Source: Temnopleurus reevesii (taxonomy: Eukaryota; Echinodermata; Echinoidea; Temnopleuroida; Temnopleuridae). From it: 64,000 nt of DNA. Of the stretch, positions 1 through 14,386 are shown one piece after another (position 1 is the first letter of the stretch; every line of letters begins with the position of its first letter). The stretch lies in the NCBI GenBank assembly GCA_036244855.1, contig BQKZ01000316.1, positions 14,047 through 78,046 on the forward strand, given 5' to 3'. Position numbers and translations under genes: made by a program. The notes beneath the pieces were generated by a model. The model did not search any database and was not told the origin of the DNA. It saw nothing but the letters and a program-made list of their open reading frames with translations.

Positions 1-2085
1 ATTGCACGTCCGTGCCAGACTTTCAATAGACTTTCATTCTTCTTACTAGCGGAGCAGAAGAGATTGTCAACAAGAAATGTGGAGCTTTAGGAAAAGTAAT
101 TGAGAACGACTGTTTTAAAGCATAAAAAGGAAGAAGTTGAATACCGGCGATGTTAAATGATAAGTTTCTTCTAATGATTTCATATGCAACACAAAAATTG
201 GAACCAGTATCACATTTCTTAATTTCTTTAAGTGACCTCTGAGTGTCTTTCATCTGGTTGAAAACGTTACAGACTTCAGTAAGACATTCATTCTGTGTGT
301 TCCTTTTTATCAGCACGTGCAGACTGAAGATAATGTAAGATGCTCTTTTTATCTGAGATTTGGATGTCTTTGGAATTCCAAAGGGAAGGCTCGACTTCTA
401 AATCGATTTCAGATGTATACTCTTTTGATATTGTCCTTCCTCAAATTTTGGGTTTGTTTATGATCAGCATGAAAACGAAAAATGAAAAAAGTATATTAAC
501 ATAAATTATTGATTTCTTGAACAAATGCATGAAATTGTAAGGGCAATATGTGATTTAATTATCTCGGTATATTTCAAATCTTTCAAATATTAGTCATCTA
601 TTTATTCATTTATTAGTATATGTACATAAATACTGATCATCTCTATATTTCATCTCTAATTTGAATCAAAGTTTCTTCTTGGTATGTAATTATAACTATA
701 AGAGCATGCTAAAGCTGCTCAAATTCCTTTCATAAAGAAAATGGAAACTTTTCTCACTCTACACCCAAAATGCAAGATGAGCGATTATCTCTTTGAATCG
801 AAAGAAAACTTAACGCATCATAAGATATTTTGATCCTGTATTTGTAATAGTTACATTGGGCTTTTGCAATTTTCAGTGGATTTAAAATCACTTTCACTGT
901 GAGTTCTAGTCTTCTACGTCAATAAAAATAAACACCAGAAGCTACACGATAGGAGATCAAAATCTTACAAGCTTTGGTTTTTCCCCTTTTGAATTTCTCT
1001 ATTCTATTAACAGTGATTTGAGTTGCATTAGCCATTATTGGAAGGCATAGAGATGCATTAGTATACCGTAAGTCAGATTATACGATGCATGAAATTTTCA
1101 GTGATTCATACAAATACAAATCGCTTAAGGTTCAGTTGATCCTACCGACATATTGTCAGCTGCCTTTTAAAGTATATCTGGAAGAAATACGTGATGGATT
1201 TTGTATTTTTCTTGTAACTTCGCTTTAGATGATAGTGCAGTATTCAATAGTCGGCGGATTAAGTCGTGTTTACCTCACTTCGAACAATGCTTATAGACAT
1301 GCTTGCAATGATTTTTCTGCAAATGGGTTCGATTTTTGTTTTGGGGGAGGGGTGGTTCACATTAACTTTCATTAATAACATAACATAACATAACATGGCA
1401 TATCAAAGCAATATATAAAGTGAATAAGACTTATGATTACCCAAATTCTTTGATAAAGCAATTAAATGTAATGTGATTTCTTAACTAAACTTAATAATTA
1501 TCATAAATGCGTACTTACTAATGCTTGTGAGCAAATGAAGGAAACCACCTGAAATACGGGGATATAAATAAGAAGCATTTATCTGTTGAAATGATAATAA
1601 TGTATAAAATGTATATGGCATTACATTTAGTATTTTCCCATCTAATATATAATGTACATAAGAGAATGTAGATAGAATACGATAGAATATCCATTCACTT
1701 TATAATCGGTAATGTATGATAGTCAGTAGTTCCACATCTACCATAGATTAGGAAATGTAGATTAATGCATTAGTCATATTGACAAGGGAGAGTTTAATTG
1801 ACTTATCTAGTGATTAATCAAAAGATATATTAATGAAGAGAATGAACATTGAATTACAAAGGTCAGATGTACTTTTTTTGTTTAATTATTATCGTTGCTG
1901 ACAGTTTAGCAGGAAAAAGAAAGTAAAGTGAGAAGAAAGTGAGGCTTATTTTTTTGGAAAATCGTATTCAAGGAAAGGTGTCGGGTATAAACGCTCTTCA
2001 AAAAGGTCTGTCCGGAAACATCTTTAAGAAGTTTGGCGCCATTAGTCGTTTGTCTGTTTCTTTGCATTTCTCCTCTGCTATCGTC
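1..2085. other. No gene recognised
   Basis: AT-rich unique-looking sequence. It contains only short frames and one ATAAC repeat. Confidence 0.5.
1375..1396. repeat. (ATAAC)n short tandem repeat
   Basis: Four copies of ATAAC. A looser AACAT/ATATAAC tract occurs at about 57480-57545 in DD3-3 intron 5. Confidence 0.85.
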
Positions 2086-2259
2086 TCAATAGGAAAGTTG
2101 GTTGATTTCAAGAGAACGTTTCGAAAGAGCCATGTCCAGGGAGCTTTGAACGAACATGTCGCTGTCAGCTTTAAGTCCCGGAATAAAATCCCACGGAGTT
2201 TTCGGATTTAATGTCAAAGTGGGTTTGGTCAAATATCTTACTATGTAAGGGGAATTCAT
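2086..2259 (-). CDS. Weak candidate small ORF (57 aa)
   Basis: The minus-strand frame starts at an ATG at 2259 and reads MNSPYIVRYLTKPTLTLNPK, ending at a TGA at 2086-2088. After the stop the same frame stays open for roughly 55 more codons and still looks mildly protein-like. It could be a decayed exon or chance. No domain, splice partner or homologue is apparent. Confidence 0.15.
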   Translation of the reverse strand: MNSPYIVRYLTKPTLTLNPKTPWDFIPGLKADSDMFVQSSLDMALSKRSLEINQLSY

Positions 2260-5200
2260 CGAGACCTTATATCACTATTTTCATTTTAGGAGACAGGCTG
2301 AATGTGTATTTTCTTTGAGCACCTCATGTCATCTTGATCAAATTACATGGTTTCATTAATTTGTTGTTCCTTCGTCTATCAGATGTCTCCTTGAATCGAT
2401 AACAGAATATTCAAACGATGGACTGAAGTACTTCGGTTCAGGCGTACTTTAAAACAAGAGATTCAAAATGACCCAGGACAAATTATTCATTTTGTCTTCT
2501 ACTTCTTATTGTAAAGGTAACTCTAATGACAACACGATTTTCTGATTCGAGATCAGACGAAAGACTGCTTGTGAAATATCAGTCACATGTTACCGTATTT
2601 ACGATGTTGTTCTTGAGAAATTTCATACTTGTTAATATAAATTCCTGAAGGACACGCTTTTGCTTATGCTAAATTCAAATTCAAATATCGAGATCAGAAA
2701 AAATCGACAATCATAAATATGGGAAAATGTCCAGTTTTAGTAGTTAAGTTATCTCATCATTGCATTGACGATTGATAAGCGAAATGCCTCAGAATCAACT
2801 TGGAAAATTGTGGGATTTCAAGAATGCTATTGATACCAAAACCCATGCAATTTTTTCTCTTTTGTAAGACTTATTTTGTTTGAATTACAAATAAGATGAT
2901 TCTGCTCAATAATTGATTATTTTATTCATTATATCAAATACCAATATACCAAAATACCAAATACCTAAGAGGGGTTCCAAAAGCTTGACATTTTATCGTC
3001 TAAAAGGAACCATTAGTAAACTTGAAAAATCGTTGTGACAGCTAAGTGATCAGGTTTGACTTTTAAAGTGGAAAAAACTATTCATGTCTGACCTGATGGG
3101 TCTTCAAATATCAAAGAATGACCAAAAGTCTGAGTCGGACTTTTACGCTCGGACTAAGTGTTATCTCTTAATACATGTCTATGCCTTCTAAAGAGATTGT
3201 GAATTTTATTTCATGTCAGCACATCTATACTGAAGTAAGCACCTTTCAATACTTGTTACCCGGTTACCGTTACTTTATTGAATTGAAATGAATTCAATTT
3301 CGCGTTTTCAACAAAATGTGCTTTTAAAGTCAAATTATAATTTACGTATTTATTCAATTGTCAATTACACTTTTTGTTGCTTAATCATATTTTAAGATTG
3401 CTTTCGCACGATGTTCGTGGTCGTGTCGCCCTGGCTTCGCTAATATAATACGAGTCATCAAAGTTCATCATAACTCCATGGGTGGTAGATAGCGTCAAGA
3501 TTCTCATTCTCAGCACATAAATGCTTCTGGCGATCACTCTCTCTATTCGATCGTCAAGCGCCAGCATACAGTAGTGTAAATAGAGAACGCATTTCCAATG
3601 TAAATAAGATGTACTCGACGTCCCCTGATATACGCACATGTCTGTGCAAGGGACATGCTTGGCTAACCGAATCTTTCATTGATGTCGCGCTTTGATCAAG
3701 GTTAATGTTCCATCAAGTCAGCATTCAAGTTAAGAATAACTTCTAGAAAAGCATTAATAATGAGCACCGTAAAATCAATTCAATACGGCCTTGCCATACC
3801 TTGGTTATAATGTGACTGAGCCGATATATTGAGTCGATGGATGGATTCTCCTTGCTTTTATTAATGTTGAGCCGCATAAGCAACAATCAGCTCATATATA
3901 CCGACTGGTTCTCGAGGCATCTAGTTCTGCCAAGCAATACAAACTGATGCGAAGCGAAAGCGTGAAAATATAAGGAAAAGTAAAGGGTGCAAAATTAATC
4001 GACGAGTACCCAGCGGGAAGGAAAAACAAATTTAGGCTCGATCTCCAAGTACTGGTGCAGATTCGTTTTGAACAGTAAATGAACGGCGAGGTCCATATCA
4101 CCGAAAGTAACAGACCGACATCTAAGCATGAAAGCAAAAACCCCCCAAATAATAGCCCTAATCCAAATTCTTTTCTGAACACAGTAATGAAAATCTTGAT
4201 GATTTCATTAACGATGTCAATTTTCTGTCCTGTAAAATGATTTTAAATATTGTCTTTCTCCATTTTTTTTCTCGCAAGACTACTATTTCATTTTATTTCC
4301 TAAAAATACAGTTAAGGCTTTCTTCATTTTTTATCAAATTCAATGGTAAGGAAAGAAATAAGATTTGAAATAAATTTCATTCCGCTTCAATGGCTATTCT
4401 AGTCTACTTTCATCTTTTTATCTTTGTAAAAGACATCGCATATTCTTCTTTTAAAAGGCATGCTTATACTTATTATTGGCCCAAATATATGCGGAAGAAT
4501 ATTACAAATGAAATCTTTCAAAATGCACAAAACATATTTTTGCTGAGAATGTGCCTGCTATTCTAGTTTCGCTCACGAGTCTCCATGTTAACATGATTAG
4601 GTTGATACAGTTTTTGGGATATATGATGTGAAATATGCACCCTGAAAAAACATGAATTACCCATGGGCGCCACTGAAGTATTACTGTTAATGGGCGCTAA
4701 ATCGGTCAAAAATGAAGACACCATATGACTTAAGCATAATTTAATTTAATCGCTTACTCTAGGAAGAGAGTGGGCAGGGGAATGTGGATCGTAATGACGT
4801 ATAGGTTGACGTATCCACACAACACATTATCTTCGTTTATCGTATGTACATCATGGATGTAAAAAAAATAATTTCTGAATGATGTCCGACGTTATCTGGA
4901 AGTAAAATTCTATTTATATTGTTTTTATGTTCCTAATATCTATCAACAAGTCGTAAAGGCAGTAAAGAAAAAGAAAAAATGTTGGAACAATCATATCTTT
5001 AGGACCGCAAAATGATAACAGTTTCCATAGCTACGTTGGTCCTAATTCACTTGTGGATTTATATTTAAGCAACTAATAAATTAATGATCGAAATATTGAA
5101 TCAGAAATTCACGTAAATTACACCTCGTTTAATTAATTAGTTGCTTTATATCGCTGAGGTTGATTTGCCAAAATGTAGGATGACTTAGACATAAAGTTAG

Positions 5201-7059
5201 GAAAAAGGTGGGTTGGCCTCGTGCAACTTCGCTGGTTAACAATACTCGAGAATACGGTCAAGGTCAGATGAGGAAATCACAAATTTACATTTACGATTTC
5301 CAATGAATACAAACTTGGAAGCTCATCTCAATTCTTGGACTCCGTTTGAGCTCTGGATCTAAATAAGTAGCCCTTGTGCTTCAAAATTATCCCGAAGTAC
5401 CCCGTGCTAGTATGAGCATGATCAATATAATGAACTCGCTTTCCCTGGAAGCAAAGGTCTGACTTCCTTACGATTATTTCATTACGTTTATTCAGCCTGG
5501 GATCGGGGCTGTCATTCAAAAGTACAGCTGAATCCATAAAATGATATCTTGAAGACTTCTTGCAGAGTCACACACAAAGATATTGGATTTGGGATGGGTC
5601 GTTTTATTGGAAACTTCAGTATGAGAGGATGTTTCACTGATACCCCCGTGCAACCATTTGCTCCTTGGAAGATGCTCATACTACGTTCACTCTCTCGGTT
5701 CAACAAAACACGACTGCACTTTTCTCGATACCGCCTCAATTTGGATAGATGGCTGCTAGTCGAATCAAACCCTCAGGAGATTTCTTACTTTCTATAGGAA
5801 TTGAAATTGACGACTGGAACCGATAAAGTGGCAAGCGGGTGTGATTAATATATTTTTGTTATTATAAAAAAAAAAATGCATTTTCTCCATTTATTTTACT
5901 CTACTTTTATTTCATGACGCGATAGAATAATAAATTTCAAACTTTAGAAAGGGATGTAAAAGGAGCCAAATTGCTTTATGACGCTTCCTTAAGTACTACT
6001 TAAATGTCAGGAAAATGCGATACGCTATGAAAATTCAAACTGCATCTATGGTAATGAGCTTATGGGAACAAGGTATGCATAGAATGTCAGCTTTTTGTTT
6101 CAACCCTTCTTCAATTTAGTTGAACAAGTTTGAGATCTATTAATATTTAAGCAAAGTTAGTGATGTGCATACGATGATCATTCTTTTTTTGTAGAGATTC
6201 ATATGTGATATATAACAGTTTACTTCCAAAAATGTACATAAAGACTACCTAATTTGTCCCTCCATAATTCATTATTATTTTTTAATGCAAATTCATATTT
6301 TAATAAACATAGTTTGGTTGCGTAAAAATATATATAATTCTTAACGCTATACAAGCTGCAATAATGCGAGATCGATATTCCCAAACAGCAACATGAATTC
6401 TATTACCATGATTACACCAAACCTGGTTCAGTATAACTATCAATCCATTTGTCAAGTGATATATATCTCAGTGAGTTCTTGAGAAATATTTCCAGAGAAT
6501 AATTCATGAGATTTAGATAAAACTCGAGAGATTCAACGTGTGATCAGCATAGAATATTGTATATTCAATATAGACAGATGATGAGCTTTAAAAAGCATGA
6601 ATAGATATTGTATCGCAACAAATCATGCGCATTCGGATATCTTGATGGTTAAAATTGAATGTACTAGCTCCAAGTATTCTGAATATAAAAATTAGTAATT
6701 GATTATGACACTGAAATAAACTCGTGAAGAAAACTGATGAAGACGTGAAATAGATTAAATAAGTGCACCCTATGCTTTCCTGTCTTCAGTGAAATTGACC
6801 TTTTATGATAAAGACTTCTTCAAGCTTCTTCAACCTTATTGTCTATATATAGTACCTCCCTTTCTTTCTCTACCCCTCTCACTCTCTTTCTCTTTTCATT
6901 TGATTAGGATCAATGTGTCTTTAATGTCAGTCTGTTCTGCCCAGTCGGTGAAAGCCAGGGAGTACTGGGAAATTATTTACTTTTCGTCTCACCAAGTAGC
7001 CGTTTGTTGACACTCTTGAACTTGGCTACTTAAAGTCCTGCTCCCTGGAGATGGCCCAA
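2260..7059. other. No gene recognised
   Basis: AT-rich sequence with short frames on both strands (for example near 3892-4182 and 5328-5797). None has exon-like boundaries or a recognisable product. Confidence 0.5.
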
Positions 7060-7454
7060 TGCGATGCGAGGGGTAGAGAGATGAGGGTTTAGGAGGAATA
7101 TGAAAGAGAGGGGGATACAGAACGATTGGAGATGAGATGGGTTTGTGTGATGAAGGGAGGGAGAGGGTGGCCTGATGCGAGGGGTGGGGAGATAGGGGAC
7201 TGGGAGGAGGAATATGTAAGAGCTGGAGGCAGAGAGAGAGAGATGGGGATAACCTGATGCGAGGGGTAGATAGATGCGGGATTGGGAGGAGAAGTTGGAG
7301 AAGAGGGAGGCAAGGAGATGGTAGATGGGGATGGATTAGTGTGACGGAAGGAGGGATGTGGGGTGGCCCGATGCGAGGGATGTGATTGGAAAGATGGATA
7401 TAGGAGGAACATGGAATAGGAGGAGAGAGGGGCTGATTGTGACAAGAGGAAAGA
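7060..7454. repeat. Purine-rich minisatellite
   Basis: Units open with GATGCGAGGG-like words at about 7063, 7174, 7255 and 7370, giving irregular periods of about 80-115 bases. The plus strand is almost all G and A, so the open frames through it are composition artefacts. Confidence 0.65.
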
Positions 7455-10400
7455 AAAAGGGAAACAATATGATCCTAATATGCTCCTTACCACTTATGCC
7501 TTTTTGATATAAAAAGGAACTCCGAAAATTGTAAATTATGTGTTATCATAATTATTTGAAGTCAAAAAAGAGCTTGAGCTTTCGATCCTAGCAGAATCTT
7601 AATCATAAGCAAAATGACAAGGAAATGAAGTGAACACACAAGTATATAGAAAAAGCCAAAACGAGGAGGTGGAGAGAAAGAAAGAACAGGATGTGAAGGG
7701 CAACCAATCACAGAGCAAGGAGGGACGAATAAAGGAACTCCAATGCTAGAACAAAAGAAAGGTGACCAGCTGGAGGAGAGCTTGGGACAGAACAATGAAG
7801 GGATTAGAGAAGTGTGAAAGTTGAGAGGGGAGAAGGGGAGGTGAGAAAGCCATGTAGAAGACTATAGGTAAACATGGGTGACCCATGCAAGAAAAGAGTT
7901 GATAAAATATAGAAAGAAAACGAAAGGAGAAGTAGATAAAGAGGTAAAGACAATGGGGTGTGGAAACCAACAGAGAAATAATTATTTGGCAGATGATTCA
8001 AACCCTCTACAAGATCGTGCAAAGTAGAGACCGTGTATGATATGAGTACATATTTATTATCGAAGGTAGATGTTTTGTCATATTGGCATGAAATGTAAAT
8101 GAAATTGGACCATAAACCAAACACGGGCGTGAAAATGCTTCGTATTATCTTTCCAAATTGACCAATGTATTTGCACAGTGTGTAATACACGGTATAGGTT
8201 TACACGTGCACGAAATTAATTTTCTATTAGTGTTTGCAAAATTTAAATCCTATAAATTGCTGTTGGAGGAGCAGAGAACCAGCAATTTCACTATAAACAA
8301 GAGACTTCAAGCAGTTGCTTTTTTAAGTTGTAAAAACTGCAATGTGCTGGGGATAAAAATGCTTCAAGATACAAGACTCAACCCAGTTTAGTCTTAAAAG
8401 TAAGCCCTTCTATTTTCTCAATATCGTGCATGATTAAGAAATTCGATGAATCAATCAATTGAAATTGTATTTTTGTTCTTTTAAAGATTTTCAACGAACG
8501 TTATGAAGTGATTATTTTACAATTGTTTATAATTTTAAAAAATTGATAAGTGAATTAGTAATAGATATATTTTGTTCAGGAAAATACAAACCAATATTCA
8601 ACATCTCTCTTTAAAATATCGATTGATAGAAGAAAAAAATTGGCATCAAATCGGTCGCATTTGAAATATGCACCGACATGGAAATTGATTTATTGAATCT
8701 AATATGGCGGCACCTTGTTGATAGCCAACAATTAAACACGAACCCAACCTTCACTCTTCAAACTTTTCTTTAGAAGGTTAATATCAAATGGCACGGCGTT
8801 CATCTAACACAAACGAGTGCTGTCACGATATCATCCATTAAATTAATTTATGATGAAACCTAAGCCAGCTAATGACATTTAATTACCTTGCATCAAATGA
8901 CCTCGTTTCCTATATTACAAAGTACTTTGTTGAAAGTACCAATTTGGTGGATAATTCTTCATATTTCAATATTAGACGATATAGCAAAAAAATCGAATAC
9001 CAGTGAAAACAGTGATAATCGTGAGTTCAAGTTTATAAAGCTTCCAATCAACTAACGCTTTCATTTCCCCCAACTCACCAGGACTTTGTAAAGCCCTATA
9101 AGGTTGTATATTTGACTTTAATTTGTGTATAGACATTCGCTATGTATTTGAAAGATTGTTGAAAACAGCAGAAAACTCATAGTCCCACCGAATAACCTCA
9201 TGACAATTTTTATGACCCTCTCTCCTTTATCTCTATCTTAGTTTATCATTCATATCATTAACATCATCATCATTAACATAAACATTTATCATCAGCGTTA
9301 AATGGACATGGACCTTGCCGTCTTAGTTGTGCATTGTTGTTTAATGGTATAATTCTTGGTGAAATAAGTTCCACTTCGCAATTCAAAAATTCCACACAAG
9401 ACACTTGACAAAACATCAAAAAAAAGAAATTTTACGTTGGAGAGCAAATTCACTGAAAGGCCTGTGTACAAGTATACAACAAATTTGCATGACCTTTAGA
9501 GTTATAAGGTTCTAGTGTCTTCTTTGTTAGAAGTCAAATATTTGTCATTTTCTCGATTGTATTCTCCTGAAGAAAATTATCAACGTTTTATTTTTCATTG
9601 TCAATCTTCATTATTCATGCAAACATTTTACTTGAAGTATTTTTGACAATTTTATGAGTTCGGTATACTGGCTAGACTATTCCTCTTCATAACCAATAAA
9701 ATGAATTTAGGATTTGATTGGTTCCCAATATTCGAGTGATCGCATAGTCAATGGTCATCCAGTTGGTAGTGTACATTATATGAACTTTGGAAATGGTACC
9801 AAAGTTGTTTGTACATTGTTGGATTTGTTTTAATTATGGTCTTGCATATGAGGAAATGATGTCTTCAATGATATTCGAATCATATCAACTCTATTGATTA
9901 GCTATAGAAAAAATACTCATGTATCTGTTTTTTGTCATTCTGATATTTTCTGAACATAGATTTCACAATAAATCAAAGGAGGTTATACAAGAAATAAATC
10001 TCATCTTAAAGAAAAAAAAATGCAGATTTGGACATATTGTGAAACGCACCTTAGGTTCCAACGGCATGGATATCACGACATTGTTTGTGCTAAAGAAATA
10101 ATGCCATACGTTTAATTGTATTGATGTTAACACTATGGATAATGCGTTGCTTCTAATGAAAAATTGTGTAAAAAACGACTTGTGTGAACAGAACAAACAT
10201 ATTTGTAGTCAAACGTTTAGGTGCAGGTGAAGTGGATATGTACGTCCACACCTGAGGGAGATGCCTGATCATTCAAACCAAAATGGAATATGATGCGATA
10301 TGATGTCTTGAATTGATATAAACCATACTCCATCCATAAGGAATTACACTTTTTGGATTGATCAAACTTATGTTGATGAAGCAAACTTGATGATATAATT

Positions 10401-10898
10401 GTTGTATATTTCTTTTATTTCTCGACACCATAAATATTTCATATTATTTGTACTTTCACAATTTTCGCAGCATTCACTTCTCTCTTACCTCCAAGACAGC
10501 ATCTCTCTCTCTCTCACTCTCTCTCTACATCTATCTCATCCTCCCATGTGCTCTATAATGTGTTATTTATTTTCTTTTGGATATTTCATTTTCGTCTCCT
10601 CTGTATTTTTCTCCACAATGATAACTGTACCCACACATCAATGTACATGCTCTAAGCATCGGCATTAGACAAAATGTACATGTGCCCTTGAATGGCAGAA
10701 TTTTTCAAAAGATGTAAACAACGTTCTTTAGTTACCCTCAAAATGGCTACATCCATACAAAATTCTGCGAAACGAAAGCGTGTATTCAATATACATATTG
10801 ATGGAAGAGCAGTACGTATATATCATATATCATAATTTATCTTTTATAGTTTGCGTTTCATCAATATTTCTATGGGATTTCCCATTGTGAAGTACTTG

Positions 10899-10924
10899 GA
10901 ATATATATATATATATATATATAT
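10899..10924. repeat. (AT)n microsatellite
   Basis: A short perfect AT run. Confidence 0.9.
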
Positions 10925-11425
10925 TATTTTTGTTATTTTAATTTTACGTTCGCTGTGGTTGCTTTTCAGAGTTTCTTCCTAAGGGTAACTATCGTTAGAT
11001 GACGATGTCTAAAGTACTCAACGCAGAAGTGAAATAAAATAGCAGCAAAATTTGTTGCTACATGTTTTGATCTGTAGAGAGGTATTTTCACTGTTACTCT
11101 TTCTACTCTAGGATGGATGTTGAAATAATCATATCAAGGAGTAATTCCTGCACGATTCCTTGAAAGGAATCTATTTCCTGGAGGATAAATGATGATAAAC
11201 CTTAGTATGTCCTATATACCACTAACCTAAAGAGGGGGATACCTTGACATAAAACTATATTTGAAAGCAGTATTTGTCTTGAATTTCTCCCGTCACAATT
11301 TAACAATATAATTATCGCATTGATCGCTTATCGAGTAGATTTACATGGGTTTTGACCAGAAATTGATGGATTAAACTGTTGGATATGTCATTAAAAGCTA
11401 TTAGTTTGTGCTTTCGAACGTAATA

Positions 11426-11438
11426 CCCCCCCCCCCCC
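11426..11438. repeat. C13 homopolymer
   Basis: Uninterrupted C run in a gene-free stretch. Confidence 0.95.
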
Positions 11439-14131
11439 TATTACAGTGTCATTTTAACATTTGAATTCATAGCTCGAATCATATTTTCTTCATAACACGT
11501 TCTCCCTCTCAGTAAGGTGTCGTGTATGATGTCTTTAGTATGAGGCCGAGCCAGAGAGCCCTGGGCAGAAAGTACACGTCAATTACAGGGATGCGAAAAC
11601 CGAGACAATGTTCAATTCATATCTGCCAGGTTTTTGCACTTTAGTGAGATAACCAAGCTTACCATATGTTAGACTGCTTAACCCATCCTGAAACAGTGAC
11701 TGACAATATAGCATAGCTTCAGGCTGATGCAGTCATATCATCCGTTTCAAATTCCTCGATTGCTTCACGATTTGCAAAGTGAGGAATGGGGCGTTCCTTA
11801 ATAGACATTTCTAAGTGTCGCGATTAAGATCCGCATACGGTAATGAATTTTCGACTAGACAGCGTCTTTGGCAAGAACTCGGATCTGTAGTTTGTAGGTT
11901 CATGGCCAGTATGTCTTAAATATAACGACTAAGAATACCAGAACCCTTTTGAACAGGGAATCTCATAACAAAAACAATTTCTCAAGATTCAGTCAGTTTT
12001 CAAGGATTACGAATTATTTTGCTCACGTCAAATTATGATTTTAGTGACCTTTTCATTTTGACATGATGAAGCTGTCGAAATGGCAAATAACTCATGTTTT
12101 GTAATAGGTTATGGAAATGCATGAATACTGCATTTAGAATTCATTTCAATTGAAAAATCAACGGGATTTACGACCCAGTAAACACTATTTGGTAGGGGGA
12201 ATGCGTCTGAATAATAAACATGGCACATCTTCATGATTCGCATTAACAATATGCGTATTAAATCACTTTCAGGTGCACAAAAAGTGCAAAGTAAGATAAC
12301 ATGAGATTATGATGAGTAGAAACAAGGAAAAAGATATCAGAGTTGTATATTTACAGGGGAACAGACAAAGTTATGAGAATTAAAGATTACACCGTAGATG
12401 AATTGATCTCTATCATGAAGAGTGTTGAATAAAAAAAAATAAAGAAAGACGCATCAAGCACATCGATCTGTCTCCCCGCTAGAAATTGATAGTGACTATT
12501 TCAACATTAAATCACATTAATTTATTTTATTATGCGCGTACATGGTGAACAATATGGAGGTATAACCATGATAACCATGAGCGAAAGGTTTGCTGTAGTT
12601 CAATAACCGTTCACGCAAAGGTAGAAGGCTGCAGATGTTTGAAATATTATTACCATTGGTCAATATGCTCAAGAGAAACCCAACACGCAGTATTGAATTT
12701 CATTTTTACTCAGAAGCATTGACTGTTAACAAAATTAAATGAATCTACCAAGAAAATACGAATATGTGTTATTGATCCATAGTACAATATCATTCGATCA
12801 TTGGAGTTTAGCATGGGGTAATTCAAACAATGGTAAAAATACATTGTATTTGCACATGAAAATATTTTACTGCAATGACGTAAATGCTTCTCCTAGGTGT
12901 TTATCCCAACGTTATCATCAAAAGGTATTTACTTAGATATTTGGCATTCTATATTCTCCCCCTTTCCTTCACAAACATCGAGATGATACCACTGGTTGAC
13001 AATTTTGGCGATATAGTGTGTAATTTTCTCCGTTTATTTTCCCAGCATTATAACGCATACATTCAAGGTCATGCTCACGTGTATGCAGACGAGAGTGGAT
13101 GAGTGAACGTGTTTAGAATAGATCTATCCCTTCAGCTATCCACATCTGAGCCCATCCAAACAACCCGCACCTGCCTTAAGATTAGGTTTCTATTCACTTA
13201 TACTTATCTCCTCCTCTGTCATCCCACATCTCAACAATCATCTACTTTCCCCTCTCGTTAAAGGTCCATCACATATACACTTAAAGTCAGCACACCCACA
13301 TCCTATATGTACCCATAACGTAAGACACATTATTTTGCGTGAATAGACATCTCGTATTAAATTTTATTTTACGGTCACGATGCACCGAAAATTAGAAATA
13401 CACAGACGTGGCTAACGCTGGATCCGTTCGGGCTGTTTTAAATGTATGGACATAATTAGCTTCAGCCAGGCATATCCCCTGGCAATTTTTGTCAATGCAG
13501 ATTGTAAAATCAATCACGTTTACATTGGCCATACGTTGGCCATAAACACAAATAGGTCATTGAAAATGCAATAAATACACAAGTAAAAATAGAACATATC
13601 AATAAAAACCAACGGCACACGAGTAGGACGCTCATTTTAATCCTTCTCACACGATCGTCTCCATATAATGTGCATCTGTATCATTCTCACATAACCATAG
13701 CTCCTATTAGTTGTGCTTCTTTCTTAATCATTCCCCATCTTAACAAACATTTTCTAGGCGCGTGTCCTTTTTACGTCTCACAACATCTCTATATCCCTGC
13801 CATTTACATATTTTACTGATTATCATCCTCATCTCACTTCCCCTCAGCTCTATTCTCGATTTAGACCCACATGCTGGCACAGCATTTTCCACAAGTGATA
13901 ATTTCCCATGTGCTTTTGCGAATCAAATATCTTCGTGAATGTAATCATCTTCTCATTCGCCGCCCGCTTATTTTTCTTGTTCTCCTTTAAGTCAATTAAG
14001 AAGCGTATTTCCCACCACATCCATCCCATCTAGAATCTTGATTAAGCTCTGCGTTCAATCCTTCAATGTCTTAGTTGCTAACCCATGTGCTGTCATTTGT
14101 TTAAGTCTCTTTCCCGAATCTGACCAAGGTT

Positions 14132-14386
14132 AAAGGCCGACTCACATCTTTGCATTTTTATCCTGCGTCGGTCCAGCATTTTTGATAATTAAAAATGTTC
14201 CTCGAGCGCAAAATACACGCATATCGGACGGTCGACTGACGTTCGACTTGCACATAAGGAACGCAGGTAGAACGTCAGGCCACCGTAAGACTTGCGTCTT
14301 TGTGCGTCTAGGGAGCAATTTTAATTTCCAAAAACGCTGGGCTGACGCATGCAGGCTAAAAACACAAAGGTGTGAGTCGCCCTTTA
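14132..14386. mobile_element. MITE-like element, family A copy 1
   Basis: The left end AAAGGCCGACTCACATCTTT is mirrored on the right by AAAGGTGTGAGTCGCCCTTT, and the pairing extends about 28 bases inward. The interior is unique and non-coding. The ends match the elements at 26641-26820 and 32075-32284. Confidence 0.65.

Larger units (their letters stand above)
7455..14131. other. No gene recognised; scattered simple repeats
   Basis: Holds a 26-base block at 7571-7596 that recurs at 43481-43506, a CT run near 10501-10530, an AT run, a C13 run and otherwise AT-rich non-coding sequence. Confidence 0.5.

Noticed and set aside
7089..7493. 134-codon Ser/Pro-rich minus-strand frame
   Set aside because: It is a by-product of the purine-rich minisatellite; the composition follows the DNA repeat.
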